Counted from the stretch's first letter, positions 46,010 through 58,890 are shown. The stretch is DNA of 64,000 bases from Prinia subflava (GCF_021018805.1 NC_086258.1:22520692-22584691), one strand, 5' to 3'. Notes: a model not told the origin generated them from the sequence alone. Translations and numbers: made by a program.

Positions 46010-46180
46010 ATTTAGCATGACCAAATGGGAGGGCAGCCAGCAGGGGAGTTGTGTTGGAAAGATTCCAGCGCTCCTGTCTAATTAGAGATCTCCACGGCAA
46101 AGGGTAGCAATGGATTTGCGAGAGCAGCCACTGTTCATATGCATCTGCCCACTGGGTCTGGGCAAGGGCTGAGAGCTTCC
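46010..46180. promoter_or_regulatory. Candidate conserved non-coding element with CTAATTAG
   Basis: Contains the palindrome CTAATTAG (46078-46085), retained CpGs (ccagcgctcc, ccacggcaaa, tttgcgagag) and CATATGCAT (E-box plus palindrome, 46136-46144). There is no repeat match. The density of distinct TF-like cores resembles a developmental enhancer. Confidence 0.25.
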
Positions 46181-48085
46181 CTTGACCTGTGGTGGCTCTT
46201 CTGCGCAATTGACTGCCCACTTCCTCAGCTCTTGGGAAGTTAGTGGGAAGGAAGAAATACTCTGGGGGAACATCTTTAGGCGGTGTCCTTTCTTCTTCGT
46301 GAATGGCCCAAAACAAACTTCCCCCACAAATCAATTGAACTCTTTCCATCTATTCTAACACATTCAACACCAAGATTCTGAATAGCTCAGAATCACCAAA
46401 ACCAAGAACTCTTATGAAATTCAATGGGAAGTTCTCATTTAGCCTCTATCTAAGGAGCAATAAGTTTACTTGATTACTAAATGAACCATAACTCAGAGGA
46501 GAAAACACTTGGTGAGTCACAGCAGTGGTGAAGCTTGAGAAATTCTCAATAGGATCTGCTACAACAAATGAAACCTGGGCACACTCATGTCTACCACGCA
46601 CATCTCCTTCCTGAGGCTCCAATTAGCCAAAGAACAAAGGCAGACACTAGGAGGCCTTTCCTGGAAATCACAACCCAGCAGCAGAGACATGATAAGGAGA
46701 AGGCTCAAAGAAAAAAGTGCTCTGCCTTACTGAAGCGTGAAAGGAGTGAGAGACAGGATTCTGTCATCCCTGGGGACATCTGATCCCAAGCCAAGACAGA
46801 GATCCAGCCCTGGATGGTGCAAGGCCAGCATTACTTACAGGTCAGCTGGTTGCACCCAGGCTTGGCAGAGCTTCAAGCCTCTTGTCACCTCCTGCAGCTA
46901 CTGTTTACTTTGAGTGTCCCAGGATGGCCAGGAACATCATTTCTGGATGGTAAAGCGGCATGAGGCTAGAGCCTTCTCAAGGCTTGGGAGCTCCCTGAGA
47001 GTAGTGCTGCTCCTGCCTGTGCTGGGAAACTGCCCTGGTGAAGAAGAAACTCATGAGGAAGCTGCAACTGGTGCAGCAGCAGGGTAGGGAGGAATGAAGA
47101 CACCAGTATAGTGCTCAGTCACAATAACATGGTGTAAAAATGTTAAACTCATCTTTTCCTTCGTAGGAAAAAAACCCAGAAGCCTCCGGGTTCTGCTTTA
47201 ATTTGAGGAAATTGTTGTTTCAGGTCTTATTTTATGTAAAACTTTTCCTTCTATCTGTAGACAATCTATCTTAAACATTTCAGCCATGATCAGAAAGTCT
47301 ACTCTTACAACAAAATGCAGTGTATATCTGGCCACAGCTTTTGTCCTCACCATCCGTAACACCCAGTTTTCAGCACAGATCCAGCCTCACTGGCTTTAGC
47401 AGGAACTCAACATCAATAATGTCTGTGCATACGCAGAAGCATTTGCAGACTCGTGGCCACAACACTAGTATGGAACCAACTTTAATAAGCCTAATTAGGG
47501 TCATTCTGCAATAGTGTGAAAAGTAGCACTGATAGTTATTGGCTGGGGAGGGAGAAATCACAAGTACTTTCCCACAAGTTGGTGACCTCAGGGTAGGACT
47601 TCAGAAATCTCTCCTATAAAACTGGAGCCACAGAAAACCAAGTTGGCTGAATTTAGAGGAGCCATGGATTTTTTTTTTCCAACAGCACTATTTGGCTCTG
47701 AACCATTTCTTCCACACTTTGGGGCTTAGTAACGTCCCTCACATAATAATGTCAAAGCATGGAAGAAAATAACCAAGAGGAGGGAAAAAAGTGTGTAAGA
47801 GCCATTTTTGAAGGATTAAATTCTAAAGAAGGGAAGATTTTTAGGGTGTTCAGTAAAAGTTGCACAGGTTAAAAAAAGAAGTGTCTTGTGGCACTTGTTG
47901 TCTTGCCTTCCTCAGAAATGTAAACTGCAGCTGGAGGACAGGTGGCACAAATCCAGTCCATTCACCTTCAGGCTTTGGGACCTTGTTCTGCCATCATTAA
48001 TCAAAGTTTTCTCAACAGAGCAGAGCCATTTCCTCTATTCTTTCCTCCACCCTCTGGCACAGTGGACCTGCCACACAGTCCCAGG

Positions 48086-48192
48086 AAAGTTTGAGTTTGA
48101 AGGGACCTGCAAGACCAACTTGTTCCATCTCCCTGCTGTGGGTGGGGACGCCTCCCACTAGACTGGGATGCTCAATGCCCCTTTCCAGGCTG
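48086..48192 (-). mobile_element. CR1 LINE 3' fragment (minus strand)
   Basis: The plus strand reads gtttgagtttgaagggacctgcaagaccaacttgttccatctccctgctgtgggtggggacgcctcccactagactgggatgctcaatgccc. This is the reverse complement of the CR1 3' end. It is diverged and short. Confidence 0.85.
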
Positions 48193-50489
48193 TCCCCAAA
48201 ACAAAGCAAGCAACCCAAACCCACAAGGTGCTGTGGGCTTTCCAGCACCACCCTCCCCGACCCCAGCACATGCACAATCTTCAGCAAGTCCAAAGACCAT
48301 GAGCTGACCCTGAGAACTCCAAGGAGACATCAGCAGCTCTTTGAAAGCTGGATGGTATTTTTATGTCCTTTCCTGGGGTGGACTAGAAACTTCCCTGACC
48401 CATGGGATGCTGTCAGTGCTTCCATCAGGTTGAGACAAGGGCAGGCAGCACATGTGTGCTCTGCAGGAGAGAGAAGGTGGGAGTTTTCCAGGGTAAAGCA
48501 TTTCCTCTGGTTCACGTTCAATTAAAAATCATTTGGTGGCCAACAGCAGCTTTTCATCTGGCATATCGTGAAACCACTATTTCAGCACAATTTACAGCCT
48601 TTTGGGGAAAGGAGAACTCGGTTATTTAGTAACTTCCCTGCTCTCCCTCAGGAAGGTCAGATCCTTTTGTTCCCTGCCAGAACAGTGAAAGCCGTAAACT
48701 ACAGGAGGAAGGCAGTGTTGGGAGCTTGTACTTACAGCGGTGCACCTGGATAACCCTGCAAACAGCCCTACAGTGCAGGGAAGTCACACATGGAGCAGTG
48801 GAATATTATGGTATTGATTCACCAGAGCAGGGAACATCCAGCAGTGCAAGAAGGCAGCTCAGGAGCTGGGTGCTACAACACAAAGCACAGGGGTTGGATG
48901 CACCTTGCCAAGATTTAGATAAAATCTGCAGCTTAAAACCAACAGTTCAGTGGGCACCAGGAGAAGCTGATCCCCATTAATTTCCCCTTGGCAGCCTTTT
49001 TTTCTGTTAGGAGATGGAAAATAGCACAGTAAGGTTCAGGTTTTCTCCTCCACAGTTGCTGGCACTTCAGGAGTGCAGTGTGGGACCAGCTTTGCTCCCA
49101 GGCTGTTGTCAGCAGCTGCCTCAGCTTGCAGGGCACTGTAAAGTTTGTATGGGCTCATAGCACTGCAGAGAACCCTGGGCTAAGCCAGGAATGAGATTAA
49201 CTTGCCAAGGAACTTCCCCCTCCAAGAGAATACTTATTGATAAATTTTGAAATAATAAGAAAAAAAAGTTAGCAAAATTTTTTTTATAATGCCCTGTGTC
49301 TAAAGTTTCATGGATATTTAACTGTTGTCATTTTTAACACCTCAGGCAGGTTCATGTGGCACAGACACTTCAGGGAGAAAGAAGCCAACTAATCACACCA
49401 CTAGTTGTTACACTGTTTTCCCGGGAACCTCATCCAATTTCCAACCAGGAGCTTAGGGAATAAAGGTCAAAAAATCCTCCAGGCTCAGAAAATTCACAAG
49501 AAAAAGAAGGAAACAACTTTCATTGTTGCCACACATTTGTTAACATTTCATTTCACACAAAATCAATACAGCCCAAACATTTCTGCCAGAAACACGAAGG
49601 AACAATGGTTCAAGGGCTGCAGAACATGGAAATTCTTTTATCATTTCACCAAGGTATAAAACAAATGCTTTCCCTCTGCCTCTCTGTTTATTCTGATAAA
49701 TATTTGTCCAAGAAGAGTAGAAATTTATCTCCAGGAAGTTTGCTGAGGGAAGATAGTGGATGAACTGAGAATCAAGAAAAGCATTTTGAACAGTGCAAGC
49801 GGAGATGTCAAAGCAGCAGTTCTTCCCAACATCATCTTCACCTCAGTTTGCTTGCTCAGCCTGGCAATCAACATCTTATTATGCAGCCCCAGTGTTTCTC
49901 TGCAATTTAAACAAGAAGTTGGTAATGATGTGTGATCTTCAAGGTCACTTTTGGAGAGCTGACTTTAGCCCAGTGGCCACCAGCTATTTAGGACTAAGAA
50001 TTACAATTTCACTAAAGCAAATTACATACTGGATGTATAATACACTGCAGCAAGTGCATTGGAAATGATCAGATGGGGGATCCAGCTTGGCATATCTTCA
50101 CTGTCATGTGCATGAAGGAGGTTTCTGGGATCAGGAAGCATTGTGGTGTAGCCCTCATGGAAAGCTCTTCCCCCTTTCATTTATCTCCAGGTACATAGAT
50201 TTAGAATTCTAGCATTCTCTTCCTATTGTACTGGGATACATCAGCCTATTTAGAATGTATTTCCTTGGAAATTCTCTACCTTGCAAAAAAAGAATTAATC
50301 TCTGCCACACACAGGGGCATATTCCATTCTGCACATTAAAAGATTCTTTTACCTGTTCTAAATTTCCATTCTTTTTTTTTACTCATGCTCTTATCTGAAG
50401 AGGATAAATCTCTTCCTCCATTCAGCAACTGGCTCCTGACTGCTTTAGCCAGTAATTTCCTGGGGCATCACAACAATTCCTGAGATGAT

Positions 50490-50525
50490 TAATGATGTCA
50501 CCAAGGCCAAACTTTGACATCACAG
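50490..50525. promoter_or_regulatory. Inverted pair of CRE/AP-1-like sites
   Basis: TGATGTCA (50493-50500) and TGACATCA (50515-50522) are exact reverse complements, 14 nt apart, each one base from the CRE consensus TGACGTCA. GATTAATGATG lies just upstream. A binding site is inferred, not shown. Confidence 0.3.
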
Positions 50526-50636
50526 AAGAAATAGAGTCTTTTGGGGAACACATGGATTTATTTATTTGGAATTAACCAATGTTGGTAAATGTCACATCAT
50601 GTGTACTTATGAAACCATCAGGAAGGATTTTCTCAC

Positions 50637-50736
50637 CTCATAGTGAGACAAACTAAGGTCTGGGAAAAGGAAGATTATTTGGCAATGCATATTCAAGTCA
50701 ACTTGAAGAGAATGTCTGGAGGAATTGGTGGTCCTA
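50637..50736 (-). other. Candidate exon (phase 2 to 0)
   Basis: A strong pyrimidine tract and acceptor (CACCTTCTTTTCACCATCAG) leads into 100 nt that stays open in one frame (RTTNSSRHSLQVDLNMHC and onward) and ends TATGAG|GTGAGA. No family is recognised. It is not phase-compatible with the end of the 52282-52354 candidate, so any gene would need another exon between them. Confidence 0.18.
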
Positions 50737-52281
50737 CTGATGGTGAAAAGAAGGTGATCTAGATCCATGGGCCCACTGGAACATGGCAACAAGATGGTGA
50801 CAAGATTGTGGACAGAGGAGAAACATATTTAAATTTAGCTTACAATAATTTCCAATGGGCAACTTTTGATGCCTTTTCCTATTTCATAAGGACATCATAA
50901 AGAATGACTTGCAAAATTATATTAATTTCCATATTCCATATTCTTAATTCCCGTCAAATTTCATATACTATCAGCTCTGCTTTGCAGATAAATCTAACAC
51001 ATCCTCAAGCAGGGCTGTGTCCCTGATTTGACTGGAGGTGGCAGAACCAGCTCCGGAGCAGGGTGTGCTCCTGGGTTGGGTGAGCAGCATTCAGGCTCCC
51101 AGGGAGCCTCACACTGCTGCAGAGAAACCCTTTCACAGTGTCTGAGCAGCATGTAGATTCTTGGGGCTTGCAGTTATTAACACGCCAACTTCTTGGTTAA
51201 GATGAAGGGGGAGGAAATCTTTCAAACAAGCTTGTAAATGGGATTTTTTTCCTTAGTAGAATGACAGCTTTTGTATGTTAAGTGCATTCCTTCTGGCAAC
51301 GGTGCACACACAAGGAAATTCTGACCAGCATAATGCCATGTGTACAGGTTGCTGACTTAGAAAAGACCTCCCCCCCAAAACAAATCAAGGGCATAACCCA
51401 AACTCTGAGCTAGCTGTTGTTAGCAGACTCCTCAGTCTTGCACAGTCTTACATTTCACCCAGCTCCTCTTAGAGCCCAGTAGAATGGAACAGTTGTCCTA
51501 TGACTGTACATCATGGACACATGGACTAGCAAACTTCAAAGTTACAAAAAGATTTTGTGCTCCTTTGGAGACGGTGGCCAGAACCACAGTGTCTGCTGGA
51601 CAATGTTTCTCTAGGTGTTTCTTTTCATAGTGAATACTGGAAGAATTGTAACAGCCACACAAGAGCTCCCTGGCTTCCAGCAGTAGAAAACCTCCAAGGT
51701 TTCCCAGTCATCTCCAAAAAAAAGTATTTCCACTTTTTGTCATTTCTCCAAAAGAGATATCATGACAGTTAGAAACATCACAGCAGCTCTCTCCAAAAAC
51801 CTATGTTGGAGCATCAGCCAGCCTCATGAGAACTTTACCAGTTACTTTACCTAAAACTATCTCAGGACTTTAAAAAGTGCTATGAAAGGAAGGAGCTGGA
51901 CCTGAAAGATGACTGTGACTGGGATAGGGTAGACCAGGACACCATCACCACCTGGCTGCTGGCAGAGCTGTTCCACTGAGAACTCCATGACTGTTCACAC
52001 CTAGTGGATGTCCCGGTGCTCTCTTGGGGCCAAGCCTTTCACATCATATATCATAAGTGTCACAGCAGGGCCACGTCTCCTTCTGCTGACACTATTCACA
52101 TTGTTTCTTGTCACTGAGCTCTTTTTACAGATGAAGCAATATATGTATGGCGAGGTGACAAGAACCTCAACCCTCCTCCAAGGAGCGAAGGTTGAAGGTG
52201 ATCCAGAGGCTCCCTGAGCTCAGGTTGCTGGTTGCAGTGCTCTACCTCAAGCAGGATCACCTGCCCAGTGAAGCCCTGTAC

Positions 52282-52354
52282 CTTGCACTGAATGGAAGAG
52301 GCAGTCACAGTATCATTGTACATTAAATTCCATGATATATTCACTAGAAAAATC
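52282..52354 (-). other. Candidate exon (phase 2 to 0)
   Basis: Acceptor AAAGTTTCAG, then one base plus 24 codons (IFLVNISWNLMYNDTVTASS and onward), then AAG|GTACAG. Its start phase matches the end phase of the candidate exon 200 bp upstream on the same strand. The polypyrimidine tract is weak. The NISWN and YNDT stretches would give N-glycosylation sequons if it were an extracellular domain; that is speculation. Confidence 0.18.
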
Positions 52355-52554
52355 CTGAAACTTTCATGAGACTCCAAGCACAGAAAAGTAATTGTGATGA
52401 CAATGTGTCATAACCCTGCAATGCTTCTCAGGGTGGCTACAGGGCTCAAATTTGGCAGTCTTCAAGTCTGCCAACACGTTTTGATCACAGACACTATGTC
52501 AGAGTATTCAATGTCACCTTTACAATAATTTTGAGATTAGGTCACTTTACTTAC

Positions 52555-52721
52555 CATGATGTGACCTCTCCACAGAGAATGGAGGAGCCACTGACATGAC
52601 ACACTAGCACTGCTGGAGGCTGAATAGATGGTGAAGAGGCATCCTGGTTCAGGCAGACCTCAGAAGGAGCCAAGAAGAAATTGTCTGAATTATAAACCAC
52701 GGTGGGAGCCCAGGGCTTTGT
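52555..52721 (-). other. Candidate exon (phase 0 to 2)
   Basis: The minus strand reads AGCTCTCCCTTGCAG as acceptor, 167 nt open in one frame (TKPWAPTVVYNSDNFFLAPS, then SIQPPAVLVCHVSGSSILCG) and ATG|GTAAGT as donor, a near-perfect consensus. The frame hits TAA immediately inside the intron, which is consistent with a real exon boundary but also expected by chance. No protein family is recognised. This is the best of the four exon-like segments in this half of the window. Confidence 0.25.
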
Positions 52722-55700
52722 CTGCAAGGGAGAGCTGGCTGGTGCTCTGGTGCCCAACAAGCCCTGATCACTGCCAGGATCATGCCTGGCCCTGCACCAA
52801 CCTCACCATTCATTTCCTTTGCACCATGGCCTCCCTTCTCCTGGAGCAGGAGACCTGCAGGGTTGTTTGTTCCCACATTCAACGAGAAGGAATGTGATGC
52901 TTCACAGCAAAGCATCTCATTTTCACCTAAGGTTTCTCCAGAGCAATCAGGAGAGGCCTGGATGAGCTGTGCTCCTTGTCAGCAGTGGGATGACCATGTC
53001 CTCTAAGCTGGGAAGAGGAGCATGGGAACGCCTCAGGGACACCTGGAGAAATACAGCAGACACCAGTGGTGACAACCACTGTGAACAAGAGATGCTCATA
53101 GGACATAGTGACAACACATCTCTGGCATTACTCTGCCAGCACAAAAGCCACTGGAATCTACTGTCTCTCATTTCCTATTGATAGGCCTTAAGCCTTGAGA
53201 GGCAACTGAGCAGCAGGAAACACACGGTTCAGGCATGTCACAGTGATTTAGACTATCTTAAGATGTCCTGAAATCTTCATGTGTTGCCCAATTTTATGGT
53301 GTCAACTGTCCCAGCACGTCAGAAGATTCCAACAGCGCAAGGCTGGAAACTGAACTAATTCGCCAAGACCTCACAGAAACAAGATTAAAACCTAAAACAC
53401 TAAGACCCTTCTGGGATTTGAGTTTTCCCCCACTTCCTCTCTCACGGGAATCAGGAAGTGCAAAGAAGTGACTGTGGAAAGAAAACTGAATTTCTTTTCA
53501 GAAAGTTACTTGAATTTTTGGAACCTTATGTTCCTGCCCATTGAGGGCAAAAATCCAAGATTGTTATTCCTGTACTTAAACCAGGTTCAGTCATCCTTAG
53601 TAATGAAGGGCACTAGATCAAAAATTAAATTTATTGTACCAGTAGCACAACCACAATGGATCTTCATAAAATTTAACCACATAGAGAAGTGGGTTGCCTG
53701 AGAACTGCCATTCAAGGAGGCTTTATTGCATTTAAATATAGATTCATAAAAAATAAATTAAAAATGGGGATGACCCTTTGTCTACCTAGAGGCCCAGGAA
53801 AGATGTTTGCCTCTGATACAGTTTGCAAATTAGCATTTTATAGGGCCTGGGACGCTGCCTGACACACAAAATACTTTAAAATTCTGTAAATAATGTAAGT
53901 AAATTAACAAGAGATAGTGATTGCAATGAATAAAACATAAGTTAAGTACCTTTCCATTTCCTCTGAAGCCTAGAGGAAAAAAGTGACTAGATTCAGCTCT
54001 TTGGGGGGAAAAAAATTACAAGTACTTGCAATGTTTGGTAGGAGAACACACAGATAATTCAGAGAAAGACTGAAAAGTCAGTCTGAAGCATCTTCTGTTT
54101 AACTATGGAAAAGCCAGGGGGTTGCAGCAAAGACAAGTCCCTTGGGTTGAGTTTTAGCATTGTCCGAACAGTCCAACCCCCATCAAGTGCTTGGGAAAAT
54201 CCTCAGGGATGAGTGTTTCCCCTTTCTTCTTCACCTGCTCGCCATTCACTCACCAGGTTCTCCGGAGAAGGCTGGTCATGGGCACAGCTCAGGGGCTTTG
54301 TCCTTCCAGCACAGGCTACTGAGCCCTGCCAAAAACAACACTGCTCTTTGCAAAGCTTGTCAGAGCCCAGAGAGCCAAGGAAGAACAAGGAAGTCCAAGT
54401 TTGGAGCTGTGAATTGTGAATGTAGTATGAAGTGTATGACCATCACTAGCCCCAAACCCATTCTCACATTATAACAGGGCTCTCCCTGCTTCCTTAAGCC
54501 CATCTGGAAGCCTAAGCACGGCCAAGATGTCATATCATGGTTTAGTCAACCAGGTAGCATGTAGCTGTCAGGTAGATTTGTCTGGGGACAGAAGTGAGCT
54601 TGGACCTCCTTTAGATCAACCGTCATTGCCCAGTTCCTTCCACACCTTTAAAACAGAGAAAAATGCCATGAAGATTTGATAGGACAAAGGACAAGAAAAT
54701 AAGTTGCCCATCAGTGGAAAAAGCACGTCCCCAAGGGGAGCTCTGAGGTCAAAGCTGGTGACGCATTTGGTCGACAAAACCTCTATTTTTCTATTTACAG
54801 TTTGGAGCTGGCCTCAAAGCCCTAAGCTGACATCCCTGTCTAGGGCAGAGTGGGAATCTTGCAGCAGCATGCCGGCTTGAAGGCAAGAGCCTTATCAGAT
54901 GGGCTGGAAATACGACAGCAAGAGCCTCTCCCAGGATGTTTTGGCTTGTGATCCAGGATGAACACCTGGAAGCCAAGAGGAGCCTGGAATAGATTAAGTG
55001 AGTTGGCCAGACTTTCTCATCTTGTTAACATGCTGCAGGCTTCATTTGTGCTTTGGGCAGGGATTCAGAGTGATTCTTTATTTGATTCAAACCAGATAGA
55101 CCATCACAAATCCCAGACTCCTGCTCATGTCTGCATCACCCGGACACTGTCTCTGCAGAAAAGTCTTTGTGACAAGAGCATCTGACAAAGTCAAACAGCA
55201 CACACACACTGGGGTTTAGTTGCAGGCAAAACCTACCACAATATTCCACTTTGTCTTTCCTTTTCCACTTTTCATACCCATTTTTCACTCTGCTACATTT
55301 AGTTTCACTGTCCCAGATCACAAAAAATTCAAACCATGAAAGCTTCCAAACCATGCATCACAAAGTTCAGCTGCCAGCTCTACAAGGACAAATACCAACA
55401 GTACCTCTTTGGAGAGCCCAACCCAGGGCCACAACATGTGCCATGGCCAGGATATGGCTCGGACATTGTGTCCTACCACCCCACACAGCAACTTTTATTA
55501 CTTTTCCTTCCAAACAGCAATGTTTTTTCTCTCAAATGCATGGATCAGACTCCAAGGTCTCTTAGAGGTTGTGTTTCTGTAGCCATCTCATGCCTTTAGA
55601 AGATGTGAGGGCAGGACAGGTTGGCCCAGACGACACCAGTGAGGACACGGACAAACACACACACTCCACAGCACTGACTTTGGACCCATTTCTCTGTTTC

Positions 55701-57014
55701 ACCCAGCACTCACTAAAACTTTCTCACAGGGAATGCAGTGCCCCATAAGATAGACATTAATTTAAATTTAGCTGAGCAGCAATATACAACTAAGAAAAGC
55801 ATAATGTGGTGGGAACCCAAGACAGCAACACCACAGGCATGAAAAAAGGTCTCTGTCTATGCTGTACCTAAACCAAGGGGTTCCCGACCCTAACTGTTTG
55901 CATTTACAGGTAGAAAATAAAAGCCAAATACTTCAAGAGACAGGCAGCTTTTGCCCCTTCTCCTGCCATGGACCCAACACCTCATCAATCATTTCCACAT
56001 GGTTCATGCTGATGCTCCATGCAGGCTCAATTACCAAACCAAGAAAATGGAAGGATTTTATCAAGTACCATTACTGCCAGATCTGCCTAAATGGTATGAA
56101 GTGGAGTGTACGGTCCTGCTGCTAGGAGAGAGCTTGGCTCACAGGTGAGAGAAATAGTTCTGACCTGCTTCCAGGGAAGCCCTATTGAGTCTCTTCATAG
56201 CCAGCTCAAACCAGGAAAAAAATGGGTTCTACCCTAGATGTTGTAATTTATCGATTTCATGATTTTGGTCAAGGTACAGCCCCATTTTTGCCTCAGTTTC
56301 TCTAATTCAAAGTGAAAGTGAACCCAGACAACTTCTGAGAACTGCTGTAATGTTCATGGGGAAATAAGAGAAAAACCCAGCATCATTAAACTCTTCCCCA
56401 AACAAAAAAGTCAAGCAAAGGTTTTACAGAATGAGGAACCAACAACTCTTCCTCTGCAACAGCAAAAATCTATAAAGACACTCAAAGGCTCTTGAAGCTG
56501 GTAATGGGAACATACAAGGAATGTATATTTCTCTGTTTAATGGTTTTTGTCAAAGTTGTCCCTGCCTAGGGGCTTTTCACTTAGAGGACAGAAGGATTTA
56601 AAGTTCATTGTTTTACAAGAAGCCAGAATGGGTTTGTTGTTGTAAAAATCATTTTCCATTGAGAACTGCCCAAATAATTTCCCTTCTCTATCCTCCTTCC
56701 CTATTCCCCAGCCCTTGTATATCAGCACTATTAATTCAGCTCCAGCTTTGCTTGAATGCCATTGAAAGCCAGCAGGAAAACCCTGTCTGTCAGAATTTTA
56801 TGTCTGTCAATGTTTTTGGAAAGTCCAGTATTCTCATTTTCTTTTGGATCAGGACAGCAGCTCACAGTTCACTGAACCAGGAAACCTGGGGCTGCTCCTG
56901 AGTTCTCAGTTTCATTTTAGCATCTCATTGTTTCAGAGGGGATTTGTGTCCAGGGAAGCTTCTGCCGTGATCATGGTGCTTTTCTGGATGACAGAGAGGC
57001 TCAGTGAACCTGAG

Positions 57015-57120
57015 ACACAGAATTCCAGAATGATTTGGGTTGGAAGGGACCTTAATGACCATCTCATCCCAACTCTTGCAATGGGCAGGGACACCTTCAG
57101 CTAGACCAGGCTGCTCAAAT
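57015..57120 (-). mobile_element. CR1 LINE 3' fragment (minus strand)
   Basis: The plus strand reads cacagaattccagaatgatttgggttggaagggaccttaatgaccatctcatcccaactcttgcaatgggcagggacacc, then agctagaccaggctgctcaaa. This is the reverse complement of the CR1 end. It is one of the least diverged minus-strand copies. Confidence 0.93.
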
Positions 57121-58639
57121 TTATGTGTGAATTGCTGGGCCAGTGCTTTGATGAAAACTGCCATCAAACCCAAACCAAAACTGGTTATTTCAGTCTCAGG
57201 AACACTTGGACACTGGCTGGGCAGCCCAGGGCTAGCTGCTGACATGCACATTGCTGCTCTGAGGAAGGCAGAGCTCAAGGGATCTGCTCAGCAAAGACTT
57301 CCATAATTTGCTATTCCTGAAGAACAATCAACTCAGTTTACTACCGGAGCTGCTCCTGGAGGAGATCTTTACTTCACATGCATCTGAGAAGTGCCTGATG
57401 CTGCAGAAGGGGCTGCAGGAGCTGTGCTGCAAGCCCCAAGTACGAGATGGTGCATAGGACAGAATTAATCAGTCTGCTCTGAAGAAGAAATTCTCCTTTC
57501 TAAGGAAGGAAACAGCTTTGCCTGATGAAAAATTAAAGAACCCATGGCCTGTTGATTTCCTCCTGGGGTGAGTTAAAGCAGCAGCCTCAAGAGAAAGGCA
57601 AACCTTTCTCCTCATAGATTAACTGCAGATACACTGCCCATCTCAGAGTTTCCTCAAAAAATTGCCCTCCTTTTTCCCCTAAAATCCAGTGGGATGCTCA
57701 TCCCTTCCCCTCTCCAGAACAGAAACTACTAAAAGAAGAACAAATCTCATTTAATTTTCAGTTAATATTTTGCTGAGACTGAATTCTCAGAGCTGCACCA
57801 CCCCAGATTGAGCCAACCCAGTATCTCCCTCATGCAGCATGAATATTTGTCACTCTGAGTTTGGAGCGAAAAGTTTAATGTGGGCATTTACTGCTGACTG
57901 ACTAAAGTTACTGTGTAGTTACTGAGAAGAGAAGCAACTCCTTTGGGATTTCACCCTTTCCCCAGGTTCAAGGGAATGGGAGCATTGCCCTCTTCATGAC
58001 TCCGTTCTCTCAGGAGCAGAACAGTAGGACGGAGACATTGCCCAGCTGTGGGCACTCAGGGCTGGCACCCCATGAGCTGTGCTCTCCTTGCCCTCTGCTC
58101 CTTCCCAGTGGGAGACCCAGCTGATCTCCCTGCCATCCCAGCACATGGAGAGGTCAGGGAGAGAACTTGGCATGAGGGTCTGGCTGTCCCTGCTCCATTA
58201 ACCACCACTAAGCCCCTGAGTGACCCCAATGGGGCTCCAGCACATGGGGCTGCAGCAACGCCTGAAGAACAAGGGGGCTTTATTCAAACACCTGCAGCTC
58301 TGCTTCCAAACAAAAACAAAGGCAGGAGCTTTCCATTTTCTTCTTTTATTACCCACAAAAATATTTTATTTTTGTTTTATTTTTATTACCCAAAAATAAA
58401 ACACAACATGGTCTGCCATGGGTTTCCTGTTTTTATGGAGCCCATCCTGCCATGCTATTGCTCCACAAGAACATTACTAATGCCATTTAGAGGTCAGGCT
58501 GAAAAGGAACCCTGGCCACTGCGTAGGCAAGTGCTGTGGACGAGCCATTGCAAAGGTGATCCCAGCAAAACCTAATCCTGCCTGGCCACATGCTGGTGAG
58601 GCCAAAGCAGCAATCACTCTGCATCCTGGCTGTAAAATA

Positions 58640-58890
58640 AAATTAAATAAAAGATCCCATTTCACCAAGGGCCTAATACTAATTTGTGTAACATTTCCAT
58701 TATACAGTGCTGCCTACAGAAAACAAACACTAAAGCACTTTGATGATTTAACAGGGAACATTCCAATAGGAAACATTATTAGATTTTCCTATTAAGCTGC
58801 TCGGGGCACGCGCTCGCTTAATAGACATTAATTACATTAGCAAGGCTGCAAATTCAGTCCTTGTGGAATCCAAGTGACTTTTACAAAATT
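58640..58890. promoter_or_regulatory. Candidate conserved non-coding element, CpG cluster next to ATTAATTA
   Basis: Four CpGs in 15 bp (tcggggcacgcgctcgctt, 58801-58819) are immediately followed by aatagacATTAATTAcattag (ATTAATTA at 58827-58834). The flanks are AT-rich (cctaatactaatttg, gatgatttaac, cattattagat). There is no open frame and no repeat match. This is the most enhancer-like stretch in the window by eye. Confidence 0.3.

Larger units (their letters stand above)
44820..48085. other. Unique non-coding stretch with possible exon and regulatory motifs
   Basis: Contains a symmetric double E-box hairpin (44999-45022), a candidate minus-strand exon (45259-45384) and a CpG-bearing motif-rich element near 46.1 kb. 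The 113-codon minus frame at 46008-46349 overlaps that element. It has some protein-like stretches (for example EEERTPPKDVPPEY) but no matching splice frame, so it is left as non-coding. Confidence 0.45.
48193..57014. other. Long unique non-coding stretch with weak exon candidates
   Basis: No CR1 or LTR is recognised across 8.8 kb. Three candidate minus-strand exons and a CRE-like inverted repeat are listed separately. Remaining open frames (up to 104 codons at 54160-54474 and 55251-55565, plus) show no domain or splice support. A 9-bp inverted repeat (aggtgatcc at 52196-52204, ggatcacct at 52254-52262) flanks the palindrome ctgagctcag. Confidence 0.5.

Noticed and set aside
46008..46349. 113-codon minus-strand frame with some protein-like stretches
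   Set aside because: No matching splice frame was found, and the TF-site density suggests a regulatory element instead. Recorded as a finding to test.
58048..58575. 175-codon plus-strand frame
   Set aside because: The composition changes mid-frame into AT-rich FYFYY-type sequence. No domain and no supporting splice or promoter context.
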